Source of the DNA: Anaeramoeba ignava
Taxonomy: Eukaryota; Metamonada; Anaeramoebidae
Direction of reading: 5' to 3'
DNA length: 64,000 nucleotides
Assembly (NCBI GenBank): GCA_028826165.1
Contig: JAPDFW010000136.1
Span: 1 to 64,000, forward strand
Position 1 is the first letter of the stretch. The number at the start of each line of letters is the position of its first letter. Under the pieces are notes generated by a model, which was not told where the DNA came from, ran no database searches, and saw nothing but the letters and a program-made list of their open reading frames with translations. The position numbers and the translations under genes were made by a program. Below are positions 47,384 through 59,625 of the stretch, one piece after another.

Positions 47384-49747
47384 TTAATTTTGATTTTGAT
47401 TATTAAATTTGTTAATTAATAAATCAAATAAATTTGGATATGTTTGATTTAATTGAAAATAATCAATTCCAATTTGAATTTCATCAATAATTTCTTGTGT
47501 AATTTGAATTCCATCTTTAATTTGATTTGAATAAATCCAATATTCAAATATTTGAAATGATTTATTACTTAATTCACTATAATCTGTAACTTTATTAGAA
47601 GTATCATTTGTTACAGATAAAAACATTCCTCGATATAATTCACTTCTCATTATTAATATTAATTTTGGAAATTTATATTGTTTTTCTTTTCTTTCAATTA
47701 TAAAATCTTTTTCATTTTCATTTAAATAAATTCTTTTCATTGTTTCTTCAATTTTTTCATTTGAATTTATAATTTCTTTAATTTCAGAATATAATATTGG
47801 ATTTATTTTAGAATTATTTGAATAAATCATTTCAAATATTTGATTTGATTCTTTAATTGATTTATTTGAAATAATTTCTTGAAGTTTTTCATTTTGATTT
47901 TGATTTAATCTATATTTCAATATTAATTTATGAGCTTCAATTATTTCTCCATTTTTGGTTTTAAATGAAATATCACAAAATTCTTTTCTTCTAAATAATT
48001 TTATCAAATCTTCTTCAAGATTAGAAAAAGAAGAAAGAGAAGGAGAATAATAAAGAAATGATTTTGATACACCATAAGAAATATGATAATTGAAAATATT
48101 TCCATTAAATCTTAATTTAGGAAGTTCAATTTGAATTGGAATTGATTGATTATTTGTATCTCCTGTTCCTAATTGACCATAATCATTTAACCCAAATCCT
48201 ATCATTTTTCCTTTGGATGTTAAAATCAAATTATGATACCTTCCAACAGAAATATCAATAATATTATCATTTTCAAATAAAGATGATTTAATTTCAGTAA
48301 ATTCATAAGTATTTTCATTTTTGCCAAGTCCATTAAATCTATAATCTCCACATGAATAAATTTTTCTTTTTGGATTTTGATTTTGATTTTCATCTTCAAT
48401 CAACATTATTGAATGCATATATCCACATTGAATATCAATTATTTTACCTTTTGGAATATTTTGGATTTTAGTTAATTTGAGGATTTTCTTTTTCTTATAA
48501 CCTAATCCAAATTGACCAAATCTATTATCACCACATACAAATAATTCTTGATTTGAATTTAAAAGAAAAGCATGTTTTGAATCATATCCTGAAAATATTT
48601 TAGAAATATTTTTCATCATTAAAATTGGTTTTTTTGTATTTCGTGATTTTTTGAAGCCAAGTTGACCAGAATAATTTGAACCAATTCCATAAGCATTTTC
48701 ATTTGAAGTTAATAAGTAAATTGAACTTCCTCCAGAAACAATATCTTGAACTATTCTATCATTTTTATCTTCAATTAATGATGAAATATTGATAAATTCT
48801 TTTGGATTATTTGGATTAATCACTTTTCCTTTGGCAAATACATTTCCTTCTATTGTTAAAATAGCTTCATTTTCAGAACCAACAGTTACTTTTTGAATAT
48901 TTTCTTCAATTTGGATTTTTTGAGGATTTTGTTTTGAATCATTTTCATTTAAATATTCTATTGCTTTTCCATTTTCAAAAAGGAAAATAATTGAAAAATC
49001 TCCTGATACAATTTGTTTAATTTGTTTTTCATTTTCATTTTCATTTTCATTTTCATTTTCATTTTCAAATTCAAATTGAATTGGTTTTGTTATTTTATCT
49101 TGTTTATTTTTGAAAAGTTTTGGCAAACTATTTAAACCAAAAAATAAAATGTCATTTTGATTTTCTTTTGTTTTTGTTTTTGTTTTTGAATTTGAATTTG
49201 ATTTTGATTTTGATTTTGATTTTGATTCTGAATTTGAATTTGAATTTGAATTTGAATTTGATTTTGAATTTAAATTTGAATTTGGATTTGAATTTGAATT
49301 TGTTTTTGAATTTGTTTTTGATTTTGATTTTGAATTTAAATTTGAATTTGAATTTGTTTTTGTTTTTGTTTTTGAATTTGAATTTGAATTTAAATTTGAT
49401 TTTAAATTTGAATTTGATTTTGATTTTGGTTTTGATTTTGATTTTGAATTTGATTTTGAATTTGTTTTTGATTTTGAATTTGATTTTGTTTTTGAATTTG
49501 AATTTGAATTTGGATTTAAATTTGAATTTGAATTTGAATTTGTTTTTGTTTTTGAATTTGTTTTTAAATTTAAATTTAAATTTGAATTTAAATTTGAATT
49601 TGAATTTGAATTTGATTTTGAATTTGAATTTGAATTTGAATTTGCTTTTAAATTTGAATTTGATTTTAAATTTGAATTTGAATTTGAATTTGAATTCGAT
49701 TTTGAATTTGATTTTGAATTTGAATTTGAATTTGTTTTTGAATTCAT
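47384..49747 (-). CDS. RCC1-BTB paralogue D with long S/N/K-repeat N-terminus
   Basis: 787 residues, open throughout. Residues 1 to about 195 are NS, KS, NL and KT repeats. The paralogue start methionine is lost (NQNDILFFGLN in place of MNEIIFFGLN), so translation must begin in the repeat, at 49747 or a nearby ATG. From about 200 the order is as in copy B: RCC1 blades (GIGSNYSGQLG, CGDNRFGQFGLG, FGLNDYGQLGTGD), then BTB parts EFCDISFKTKNGEII and KFPKLILIMRSELYRGMF. Ends LINKFNNQNQN. The repeat is the sort of array that lies outside the other copies, and here it has been taken into the coding frame. Probable CUL3-adaptor type protein. Confidence 0.8.
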   Translation of the reverse strand: MNSKTNSNSNSKSNSKSNSNSNSNSNLKSNSNLKANSNSNSNSKSNSNSNSNLNSNLNLNLKTNSKTKTNSNSNSNLNPNSNSNSKTKSNSKSKTNSKSNSKSKSKPKSKSNSNLKSNLNSNSNSKTKTKTNSNSNLNSKSKSKTNSKTNSNSNPNSNLNSKSNSNSNSNSNSESKSKSKSKSNSNSKTKTKTKENQNDILFFGLNSLPKLFKNKQDKITKPIQFEFENENENENENENEKQIKQIVSGDFSIIFLFENGKAIEYLNENDSKQNPQKIQIEENIQKVTVGSENEAILTIEGNVFAKGKVINPNNPKEFINISSLIEDKNDRIVQDIVSGGSSIYLLTSNENAYGIGSNYSGQLGFKKSRNTKKPILMMKNISKIFSGYDSKHAFLLNSNQELFVCGDNRFGQFGLGYKKKKILKLTKIQNIPKGKIIDIQCGYMHSIMLIEDENQNQNPKRKIYSCGDYRFNGLGKNENTYEFTEIKSSLFENDNIIDISVGRYHNLILTSKGKMIGFGLNDYGQLGTGDTNNQSIPIQIELPKLRFNGNIFNYHISYGVSKSFLYYSPSLSSFSNLEEDLIKLFRRKEFCDISFKTKNGEIIEAHKLILKYRLNQNQNEKLQEIISNKSIKESNQIFEMIYSNNSKINPILYSEIKEIINSNEKIEETMKRIYLNENEKDFIIERKEKQYKFPKLILIMRSELYRGMFLSVTNDTSNKVTDYSELSNKSFQIFEYWIYSNQIKDGIQITQEIIDEIQIGIDYFQLNQTYPNLFDLLINKFNNQNQN

Positions 49748-49918
49748 TTATATTTTTTGAAAATGAAAAAAAAAATGAAAAAAAATTTTTGAATTTCATT
49801 TTTTTCATTATTTTCTTTCATCTTTTCTTTCATCTTTTCTTTCTTTTTTTTTCTTTTTTTTCTTTTTTGCTTTTTTACACAAAATAATCACTAAAAAAAT
49901 TAAATAATTTTAATTGAA

Positions 49919-52900
49919 ATGAGTTTTGGAATTGCACTTGAAACTTTTCGAGGAGATCGACCAGGACAATTAAATTTTTCAGTTGGAGATATAATATTTA
50001 ATGTTCAACAAACAGGAATTGGTAAATTAACTGGTACTTTAGAAAATGGTAATACTGGAACTTTTCCAAGTTATTGTGTGAAATTTCCGATTGAACCTGA
50101 AAAAGTATTTTCGAAAATAAATTTAATTCAAAATAATTTTAATTCAAAATAAATTTAATTGAATAATTTTAATTCAAGATAAATTTAATTCAAGATAAAT
50201 TTAATTGAATAATTTTAATTGAATAATTTTAATTCAAGATAAATTTAATTGAATAATTTTAATTGAATAATTTTAATTGAATAATTTTAATTCAAAATAA
50301 TTTTAATTGAATAAATTTAATTGAATAATTTTAATTGAAAATAATTTTAATTGAATAATTTTAATTGAATAATTTTAATTGAATAATTTTAATTGAATAA
50401 ATTTAATTGAATAATTTTAATTGAATAAATTTAATTGAATAAATTTAATTCAAAATAAATTTAATTGAATAATTTTAATTCAAGAATAATTTTAATTGAA
50501 TAATTTTAATTGAATAAATTTAATTGAATAAATTTAATTGAATAAATTTTAATTCAAAATAATTTTAATTCAAAATAATTTTAATTCAAAATAATTTTAA
50601 TTGAATAATTTTAATTGAATAATTTTAATTAAATAAATTTAATTGAATAATTTTAATTCAAAATAATTTTAATTAAATAAATTTAATTGAATAATTTTAA
50701 TTCAAAATAATTTTAATTAAATAAATTTAATTGAATAATTTTAATTGAATAATTTTAATTGAATAATTTTTAATTCAAAATAATTTTAATTGAATAATTT
50801 TAATTCTGAATAATTTTAATTAAATAAATTTAATTCAAAATAATTTTAATTGAATAAATTTAATTGAATAATTTTAATTCAATAATTTTAATTGAATAAT
50901 TGTAATTGAATAATTTTAATTCAATAATTTTAATTGAATAAATTTAATTGAATAAATTTAATTGAATAATTTTAATTCAAAATAAATTTAATTGAATAAA
51001 TTTTAATTGAATAATTTTAATTGAATAATTTTAATTAAATAAATTTTAATTGAATAATTTTTAATTGAATAATTTTAATTGAATAATTTTAATTGAATAA
51101 ATTTAATTGAATAAATTTAATTGAATAAATTTAATTGAATAAATTTAATTCAAAATAAATTTAATTGAATAATTTTAATTGAATAAATTTAATTCAAAAT
51201 AAATTTTAATTGAATAATTTTAATTGAATAATTTTAATTGAATAATTTTAATTGAATAAATTTTAATTGAATAAATTTAATTCAAAATAATTTTAATTGA
51301 ATAAATTTAATTGAATAAATTTTAATTGAAAATAAATTTTAATTGAATAATTTTAATTGAATAAATTTAATTGAATAAATTTAATTGAATAAATTTAATT
51401 GAATAAATTTAATTGAATAAATTTAATTGAATAAATTTAATTCAATAATTTTAATTCAAAATAATTTTAATTGAATAATTTTAATTGAATAAATTTAATT
51501 CAAATAAATTTTAATTGAATAATTTTAATTCAAAATAATTTTAATTGAATAAATTTAATTGAAAAATAATTTTAATTGAATAAATTTTAATTGAATAATT
51601 TTAATTCAAAAATAAATTTAATTCAAAATAATTTTAATTGAATAATTTTTAATTGAATAATTTTAATTCAAAATAATTTTAATTGAATAAATTTAATTGA
51701 ATAATTTTAATTAAATAATTTTAATTGAATAAATTTTAATTGAATAAATTTAATTGAATAATTTTAATTGAATAAATTTAATTCAAAATAAATTTTAATT
51801 GAATAATTTTAATTGAATAATTTTAATTGAATAAATTTTAATTCAAAATAAATTTAATTGAATAATTTTTAATTGAATAAATTTAATTGAATAATTTTAA
51901 TTGAATAATTTTAATTGAATAATTTATTTTAATTCAAAATAATTTTTAATTGAATAATTTTAATTCAAAATAAATTTAATTGAATAATTTTAATTCAAAA
52001 TAAATTTAATTCAATAAATTTAATTGAATAAATTTAATTGAATAATTTTAATTGAATAAATTTAATTAAATAATTTTAATTGAATAATTTTAATTGAATA
52101 AATTTAATTGAATAAATTTAATTGAATAATTTTAATTGAATAATTTTAATTGAATAATTTTAATTGAATAATTTTAATTGAATAATTTTAATTGAATAAA
52201 TTTAATTGAATAATTTTAATTGAATAATTTTAATTGAATAATTTTAATTGAATAAATTTAATTCAAATAAATTTAATTGAATAATTTTAATTCAAAATAA
52301 TTTTAATTGAATAAATTTAATTGAATAATTTTAATTCAAAATAATTGTAATTGAATAATTTTAATTCTAAATAATTTTAATTAAATAAATTTAATTCAAA
52401 ATAATTTTAATTGAATAAATTTAATTGAATAATTTTAATTGAATAATTTTAATTGAATAATTTTAATTGAAAATAATTTTAATTGAATAATTTTAATTGA
52501 AAATAATTTTAAGAAACTTATTGCTCGTGCTATTGAACCTTATGCAAGTCGAAGAGAAGGAACTCTTTCTTTTTTTGAAAATGATTTGATTGTTCTTTCT
52601 GATCAATTTCAACCTGATCAAAAATGGTTACTTGGAACAACAAATAATTCAACTGGAAAATTTCCTTCTTATTCTGTTGTTCTTGAAAAAGCATGGGTTA
52701 TTGGAAAAAAAGCATTTTCCAAAGTAAATTAAAATTTCAATTCAAATTAAAATTAAAATTTAAAAATTCAAATTTAAAAATTATTCAAAATTAGAATTTA
52801 ATTCGAAAATATATTCATTCTGAAAAAGATACTCATGATGAATTATTAGTTGAAGTAATTGTTTATTTTTCAATCATCTTCCAAAAATCAAATTTTTTAT

Positions 52901-54728
52901 TTAATTAATTACTTTATTTATTTATTCAGATTTTAACTGAACCCAAACTGAGAGTTTTAAAAGAATTATCATTTATGGATAAAAGAGTTATTAATTCTGT
53001 TCAATTAGCAGATTGTATTGTAAAATTATTTGATAAAACGAATAAAACAAATACATTAATTTCATTTATTGTTAATAGTGAAATTGAAAATGCTGGTAAA
53101 ACTCAAATTCAAATTCAAATTCAAATTTAAATTTAAATTAAATTCAAAATCAAATTCAAATTCAAAATCAAAATCAAATTCAAATTCAAATTCAAATTCA
53201 AATTCAAATTCAAAATCAAAAATTCAAAATCAAATTCAAAATCAAAATCAAATTCAAATTCAAAATTAAATCCAAATTCAAAATCAAATTTAAATTTAAA
53301 TTCAAAATCAAAATCAAAATCAAATTTAAATTCAAAATCAAAATCAAAATCCAAATTCAAATTCAAATTCAAATTCAAATTCAAATTCAAAAACAAATTC
53401 AAATTCAAATTCAAATTCAAATTCAAAATCAAAATCAAAATCAAAATCCAAATTCAAATTCAAATTTAAATTAAAAATCAAATCCAAATTCAAATTCAAA
53501 TTCAAATCCAAATTCAAAATCAAAATTCAAATTCAAAATCAAAATCAAATTTAAATTCAAAATCAAAATCAAATTCAAATTCAAATTCAAATTCAAATTC
53601 AAAATCAAATTCAAAATCAAATTCAAATTCAAATTTAAATTCAAATTCAAAATCAAATTCAAATTTAAATCCAAATTCAAAATCAAAATCAAAATCAAAA
53701 TCAAATTTAAATTCAAATTCAAATTCAAATTCAAATTTAAAATCAAATTCAAATTCAAAATCAAATTTAAATTCAAATTCAAATTCAAATTCAAAATTAA
53801 ATTCAAATTTAAAATCAAATTCAAATTCAAATTCAAATCAAAATCCAAATTCAAATTTAAAATCAAATTCAAAATCAAATTTAAAATCAAATTCAAATTC
53901 AAATTCAAATTTAGAATCTGAAAATGCAATATTTAGAGGCAATATTCTTTCATCAAAAATTGCTGCAAGTATTGCTAAATTATATGGTCATATTTATCTC
54001 AAAAAAATAATTGAGCCTTGTATTAATGAAGTAAAAAAAGAAAACTCAATTCGAGATAAATATCTTAAAAAATATGTTTCTTTATTTCTTGAACAAATAT
54101 TATCAAGTGATGATCTTTTTCCAAGGTAGTTTTATTATCAAATATATAAAATAATCTTATAAAATATTATAAAATATATTAGAAATCTTCACTGGCTTTG
54201 TCATGAATTAAAATCAAAACTTAAAGATAAATATAACGACGAACATTTATTTGTTATTGGCTCTTTTCTTTTTACTCGATTTTTCTCTCCTTCAATTACA
54301 AATCCTGAAATTTTTGATTTAGTTTCAGATGAACCAAAACAATCATTATCTCAAATATTATTACTTATTGCAAAAGTTCTTCAAGCATTAGCAAATCAAT
54401 CTAAATTTGGAGCTCTTTCTTCTTTATTCCAATTTAATGGATTTATTGAAGAAAATAAATCTAATTTTTTAGAATTCCTTTCACATATTTCTGTATTTTT
54501 TTTATTAAAATCAAAAACTTAAAAATTCAAAAATCAAAAATTTAAAAATTTAAAAATCAAAAATTTTAGGATAGTTCTTATCAAACAAAACCAACAGATT
54601 CATTACCTCAAGTTGATTATGATGATTTAGTTAGTGAATTATCAGAATTAATTGAATTAAACAAAGAAATAATCCAAAAAATTTATAATATTGTTAAAGA
54701 AGAAATAACAGAAAATAGAAAAAAATAA
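49919..54728 (+). CDS. SH3-SH3-RasGAP protein
   Basis: Seven exons: 49919-50104, 52514-52723, 52795-52854, 52930-53095, 53915-54125, 54183-54492, 54570-54728; 433 residues, all junctions GT-AG in frame. SH3-1 at 1-60 (ALETFRGDRPGQLNFSVGDII ... GTFPSYCVKF) and SH3-2 at about 64-125 (ARAIEPYASRREGTLSFFENDLI ... GKFPSYSVVL). A RasGAP domain follows to about 390: ENAIFRGNILSSK with the arginine finger R, GHIYLKKIIEP, and SFLFTRFFSPSITNP, a variant of the FLR motif. Such proteins switch off Ras by stimulating GTP hydrolysis, with the SH3 domains recruiting proline-rich partners. The C-terminus is helical. Intron 1 is 2409 nt and intron 4 is 819 nt, both full of repeats; the others are 57-77 nt. 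Confidence 0.9.
50105..52513 (+). repeat. 2.4 kb intronic satellite, unit TTTTAATTGAATAA
   Basis: Intron 1 of the SH3-RasGAP gene is nearly all 13-14-bp units AATTTAATTGAAT / AATTTTAATTGAAT, with an AATTCAAAAT variant. The donor (GTATTT) and acceptor (TTTTAAG) are at the outer edges. Both flanking exons are phase 0 and encode adjacent SH3 domains. Confidence 0.92.
53096..53914 (+). repeat. 819-nt intronic AAATTC/AAATCA array
   Basis: Intron 4 of the SH3-RasGAP gene. Words AAATTC, AAATCA, AAATTT and AAATCC in irregular order. Splicing restores EIENA^ESENAIFRGN. Open frames here are artefacts. Confidence 0.9.
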
Positions 54729-54892
54729 GCAAAAAAAAAAGAAACAAATTAATCTTTTTTCTTATTTCTTCTTTTTTTTTAAAATTCTTTTTTTTTTCAA
54801 CAACAAAACAAAAAAAAAATTTTTTTAATTTTGAATTTTTCTTTTTCATTTTTTTTCTTATTATTATTTTTATTATTATTATTATTATTAAA

Positions 54893-57800
54893 ATGAGTTG
54901 TTGTTGTCGACCCATTTCTAAATTTAAAAGATTAATTGATTCTATTTATCCAGATGGATTAGAACAAAAATACATTTCTGAAAATGCGCAAAAATTTACA
55001 GCATTTGCCATTTCAAACACAAAAAAATTAGTTGCAATAGGAAAATATTTATATAAAAAAGTGAAAAAAGATTTAACAAGAAAAAGATATAATTTTGTTG
55101 AAATTGGAATGACAATTATAAACGAATTGATTCAATCATGTCATCCTAACTTATCTTTATTTGGCAAAAAAATTCTTGATTTAATCGAACTTCTTTTGAC
55201 ACATGAAAACCTCAAAATGAAGATTTTGGCTGTTAAAAGTTATATCAGATTTACAGATTATTTGGGCAAAAATATTTTCTTTTCATTTAGATTGCAATCT
55301 TTTGCAAAATATTTTGTTGATATGTGTTCTCCCAAAAAAAAATCCACAAAGGAATCAGACGAAGACATTTCAAACAGCGCACTTCTTGGTCTTCATTCAA
55401 TGCTTTCAATTGCCGCAGTCTCGAATTCTCTTGAATCTTCTAATATTTTGGAATCAATTATTCCTGTTATTTTGGTTCATATGAAAATTGACAAAAATGT
55501 TTTGCCAAAAGAATCTGTTCATTTCCAACAGGAAATCAATGACGATCCCTCAAACTATCAAGACGTTCTCTTTTACGAGATTGAGGATTTCATTGAATAT
55601 AAAAAATTCCTTCAAATCGTTTCCGATATGGAAATCAATCATTCAATCCTCAAAATGGGAATTCAAGTCAATCCCGATTTGGAATTCAATCCAGATGCAG
55701 ATCTCCAGCATCCACACTCAGAAAACTCACAAGAGCTTCCTCTGGACAATGAGGATATCCATGAATCCCAAATCAAAGACTTCTCCAAAACTAGTCAAAT
55801 TGCTGAAGAGTGCTTGCGGATCATCGCAAGTTCCACAAGCATATTATCTTCCAAAAAATTGCTTAATTTCATTTTCAAATTTTTCGATGAAAAGAACCTT
55901 TGGATCCCAATCGATTTACCTCTTTATTGCTTTAATGTTGTACTTACAGCCACAAGCGAATTTTATGATACTTTGATTCTTGGCTTGTTTGATCGTCTTG
56001 GATCTATAAACAGCATCCTCACCAAAATTAGTGTTATTCGGATAATCAATATTGCTTTCAAAATGATCACTTCTTCTTCAACATTGTTCCCTTATGTCCT
56101 TCGTATTCTTGGTGAATTATTCAATAACATTTCAAGTTCAATTTCTCAAAATGAAAATCCAAATAAAGATCAAAAAGAAAAAAGAAAAAGGAAAAGAAAA
56201 AGAAAAAGAAAAAGAAAAAGAAAAAAGATTCAAATAATAATGACCAAGATCTTCAAATCGTTATTTTACAGAATGAAATCATTTCTTCAATCAGAAACTT
56301 CTCTCTTAAATTGCAAATTTCAGGTCAAAAACTTGAAGCTTTTAATTTTTTTGTTTCAAGATCACATCCACACAACCAAATTAATTTTTACGCTGCTCTT
56401 TCTGCTTTATATTTCACTCAATTTTATGGTGATCTATCTATTAACCAAACTTATTATTTGGTTCCTTTACTGGAAAAATCATTATTTCCTGATCCAAAAG
56501 TTCGGATTATTGTTCAATTAATTTTCCAAAGAATGTTTAATTCCAAAAAAAATCCAAAAAATCAAATTGGAAATGAAAATGAAAATGAAAATGAAAATGA
56601 AAATGAAAATGATTTTGATGAAAGTTTTGAAAAAGGAAATTTTTTTAAAGATGAAACTTATAATGATAATAATGATCAAAACAATAATGATAATAATAAT
56701 AATAACCAAGAAGTTTCAAATGAACAAAAAATAGCAAAAAAGAAAAGTTTTCAAACAAATGAATTTGATGATCAATTCAATTTTGATTTTGATTCTGGTT
56801 TTGAAACTGATACATTTGTTGATCTTTCTGATGCTGATGAAAACCAAAATCAAAATCAAAATCAAAATGAAAATCAAAATCAAAATCAAAATGAAAATCA
56901 AAAATGAAAATCAAAATGAAAATCAAAATGAAAATCAAAATCAAAATCAAAATGAAAATCAAAATCAAAACCAAAATCAAAATGAAAATGATTCGAAACC
57001 AAAAAATTCTCGTCTTGAAATTAAAAAAAAAATTCAAAAGCACCAAATAAAAGAAAATCTAATCACAAGATATACAATGAATTTACAAGGATTTTATGAG
57101 CCTTTTCTTCGTGATTATTATGATAAATTAATGGACTCAATTTATCAACAATTACTTCTTCCAGATAATCTTAGTTTGAATTACAAAGTTATTTTTTCAA
57201 CGTTAAAAATATTATTACGTGAATTTCACTCCACTCATCTTAAAAAAATTATTCCCCTCATTTTCAATTTACAAGAAAATATAGTCACTCGCTTTAGACA
57301 AAAACGATTAAGTGCAAAACAATTATATTTTATTCAGGTTGTTATTTTTGCTTATATTTTGTTCATTTCAAAAATTTACAAAATTGAGGAATTATCGAAA
57401 TATATTATTAGTTTGATTAACGGAATTGAGAATTGGAATAAAATTGATTTAGGATTGAATATCAAAATCACTTCTCATGGAATAAAAATTGATAGCTCTC
57501 AGCAGGAAAAACAAGAAGAAAACCAAAAAGATAATGAGAATAATAATTTGGATGAAGATATTAGTGAGGAAATTATCAATTTAATTTCAGTGAAAATGGA
57601 AAAGGAAAAAGTTGCTGAATTGATTTCGAATCAAGTGCAGTTTTCAAATAAACAACAAGCAAAACAAATACTACTTTCAGAGCATAGATTTGATTTGACT
57701 TCAACACAACCAAATCTCAAATCATTTTTTACTGATCAAAACGAATATCAAGATAAACAATTTATGGAAGAGAAATCAAATGACGATGAATCATTGCTTG

Positions 57801-58180
57801 AGATTTTCACAGACAGAAAGGGAGTGAAATCAAGAGATGCCAGTTATATTTCCCAAATGCGTTCTGATGATGAATCAATCAATATTAATGAGAGTGAAAT
57901 TGAAATGGATCAAAATATTGAAACATTTACTTCATCCAAATTGAAAGAAGTTTTTAATCTTACAAATCCTGTTCAAAATAGTCGAATGGATATTTTTGAA
58001 TCTGTTGAAGCAATGCAAACTCGTAAATATGAAGAACTTTATCATGATTTTTGGGATAAGAATCAAGACTCAAAGAGTAAAATTTCAAAAGTTTTTGATA
58101 ATACTGATCCTCATAAACTCCAAATTAATAATCAAGAAAAAATGAAATCATTTGAATTTGACACAAATTTTATGATTTAA
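54893..58180 (+). CDS. EFR3: EFR3-like plasma-membrane scaffold (two frame changes)
   Basis: Starts MSCCCRPISKFKRLIDSIYP. The cysteine cluster is the palmitoylation anchor of EFR3, and KRLIDSIYPD.L, KFTAFAIS.TKKLVAIGKYL and ARMARKRY-like LTRKRYNFVEIGM match its N-terminal helical repeat. EFR3 holds the PI4-kinase IIIalpha complex (TTC7, FAM126) at the plasma membrane. The armadillo-like region runs to about residue 420. Reading then needs a -1 (or +2) change inside a (AGAAAA)n run at 56170-56235, continuing KDSNNNDQDLQIVIL in the next frame. A +1 change is needed near 56903 in an NQNQNEN run to reach the C-terminal part (RLEIKKKIQKHQIKENL to FDTNFMI). About 1095 residues in all, longer than animal EFR3 through N/Q/E inserts. 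The two changes cancel, so indels in low-complexity DNA are likely. Confidence 0.85.
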
Positions 58181-58254
58181 AAAAGAAAAGAAAAAAAAAG
58201 AATCTAATCAATTATTATCATTGATCTGATTTATTATGAATTTCTAAGAGATTT

Positions 58255-59450
58255 TACAAAGAAATTAATCAAGAAATTTATCAAGAAATTTATCAAGAAA
58301 TTTATCAAGAAATTTATCAAGAAATTTATCAAGAAATTTATCAAGAAATTTATCAAGAAATTTATCAAGAAATTTATATTAAAATTTATCAAGAAATTTA
58401 TATTAAAATTTATCAAGAAATTTATATTAAAATTTATCAAGAAATTTATATTAAAATTTATCAAGAAATTTATATTAAAATTTATATTAAAATTTATATT
58501 AAAATTTATCAAGAAATTAATCAAGAAATTGATCAAGAAATTAATCAAGAAATTGATCAAGAAATTTATATTAAAATTTATAAAGAAATTTATCAAGAAA
58601 TTTATATTAAAATTAATATTAAAATTAATCAAGAAATTTATCAAGAAATTTATCAAGAAATTTATATTAAAATTTATAAAGAAATTTATATTAAAATTTA
58701 TATTAAAATTTATATTAAAATTTATATTAAAATTTATATTAAAATTTATATTAAAATTTATATTAAAATTTATATTAAAATTTATCAAGAAATTTATAAA
58801 GAAATTTATAAAGAAATTTATCAAGAAATTTATCAAGAAATTTATATTAAAATTTATATTAAAATCTATCAAGAAATTTATCAAGAAATTTATCAAGAAA
58901 TTTATCAAGAAATTAAATTTATCAAGAAATTTATCAAGAAATTCATATTAAAATTTCTTAAAATTTATATTAAAATTTATATTAAAATTTATATTAAAAT
59001 TTATATTAAAATTTATATTAAAATTTATATTAAAATTTATATTAAAATTTATATTAAAATTTATATTAAAATTTATATTAAAATCTATATTAAAATTAAT
59101 ATTAAAATTTATATTAAAATTTATCAAGAAATTTATCAAGAAATTTATATTAAAATTAATATTAAAATTTATCAAGAAATTTATCAAGAAATTTATATTA
59201 AAATTTATCAAGAAATTTATATTAAAATTTATATTAAAATTTATATTAAAATTTATATTAAAATTTATCAAAAATTTATATTAAAAATTTTATCAAGAAA
59301 TTTATCAAGAAATTTATCAAGAAATTTATCAAGAAATTAATATTAAAATTTATCAAGAAATTTATCAAGAAATTTATCAAGAAATTTATATTAAAATTTA
59401 TAAAAATTTATCAAGAAATTTATATTAAAAATATTAGAATTTATATTAAA
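58255..59450. repeat. 1.2 kb satellite, units AAATTTATCAAG and AAATTTATATTA
   Basis: Two alternating 12-bp units, AAATTTATCAAG and AAATTTATATTA, in blocks of one to nine. Long open frames on both strands (58234-58908, 58529-58951, 58948-59271) encode only INFNINF or KKFIKKF and are not genes. It begins some 75 bp after the EFR3 stop. Confidence 0.92.
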
Positions 59451-59625
59451 ATTCAAAAAGAAATCTAAAAGGAAATTCATTCTAAATCTCTCAAATTTGT
59501 TTTTCTTTTTCTTTTTATATTTTTTTTTTTGAATTTGAATTGAATTGAAAAATAAAATTCAAAATCTTCATTTTCATTTTTTTTCTTTTTCCTTTTTTTT
59601 TCTGTTAAAAAAAAAATTTAATAAA

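Noticed and set aside
58234-59271. Possible INFNINF repeat protein on either strand
   Set aside because: 12-bp satellite with no start context, no non-repeat sequence and open on both strands.
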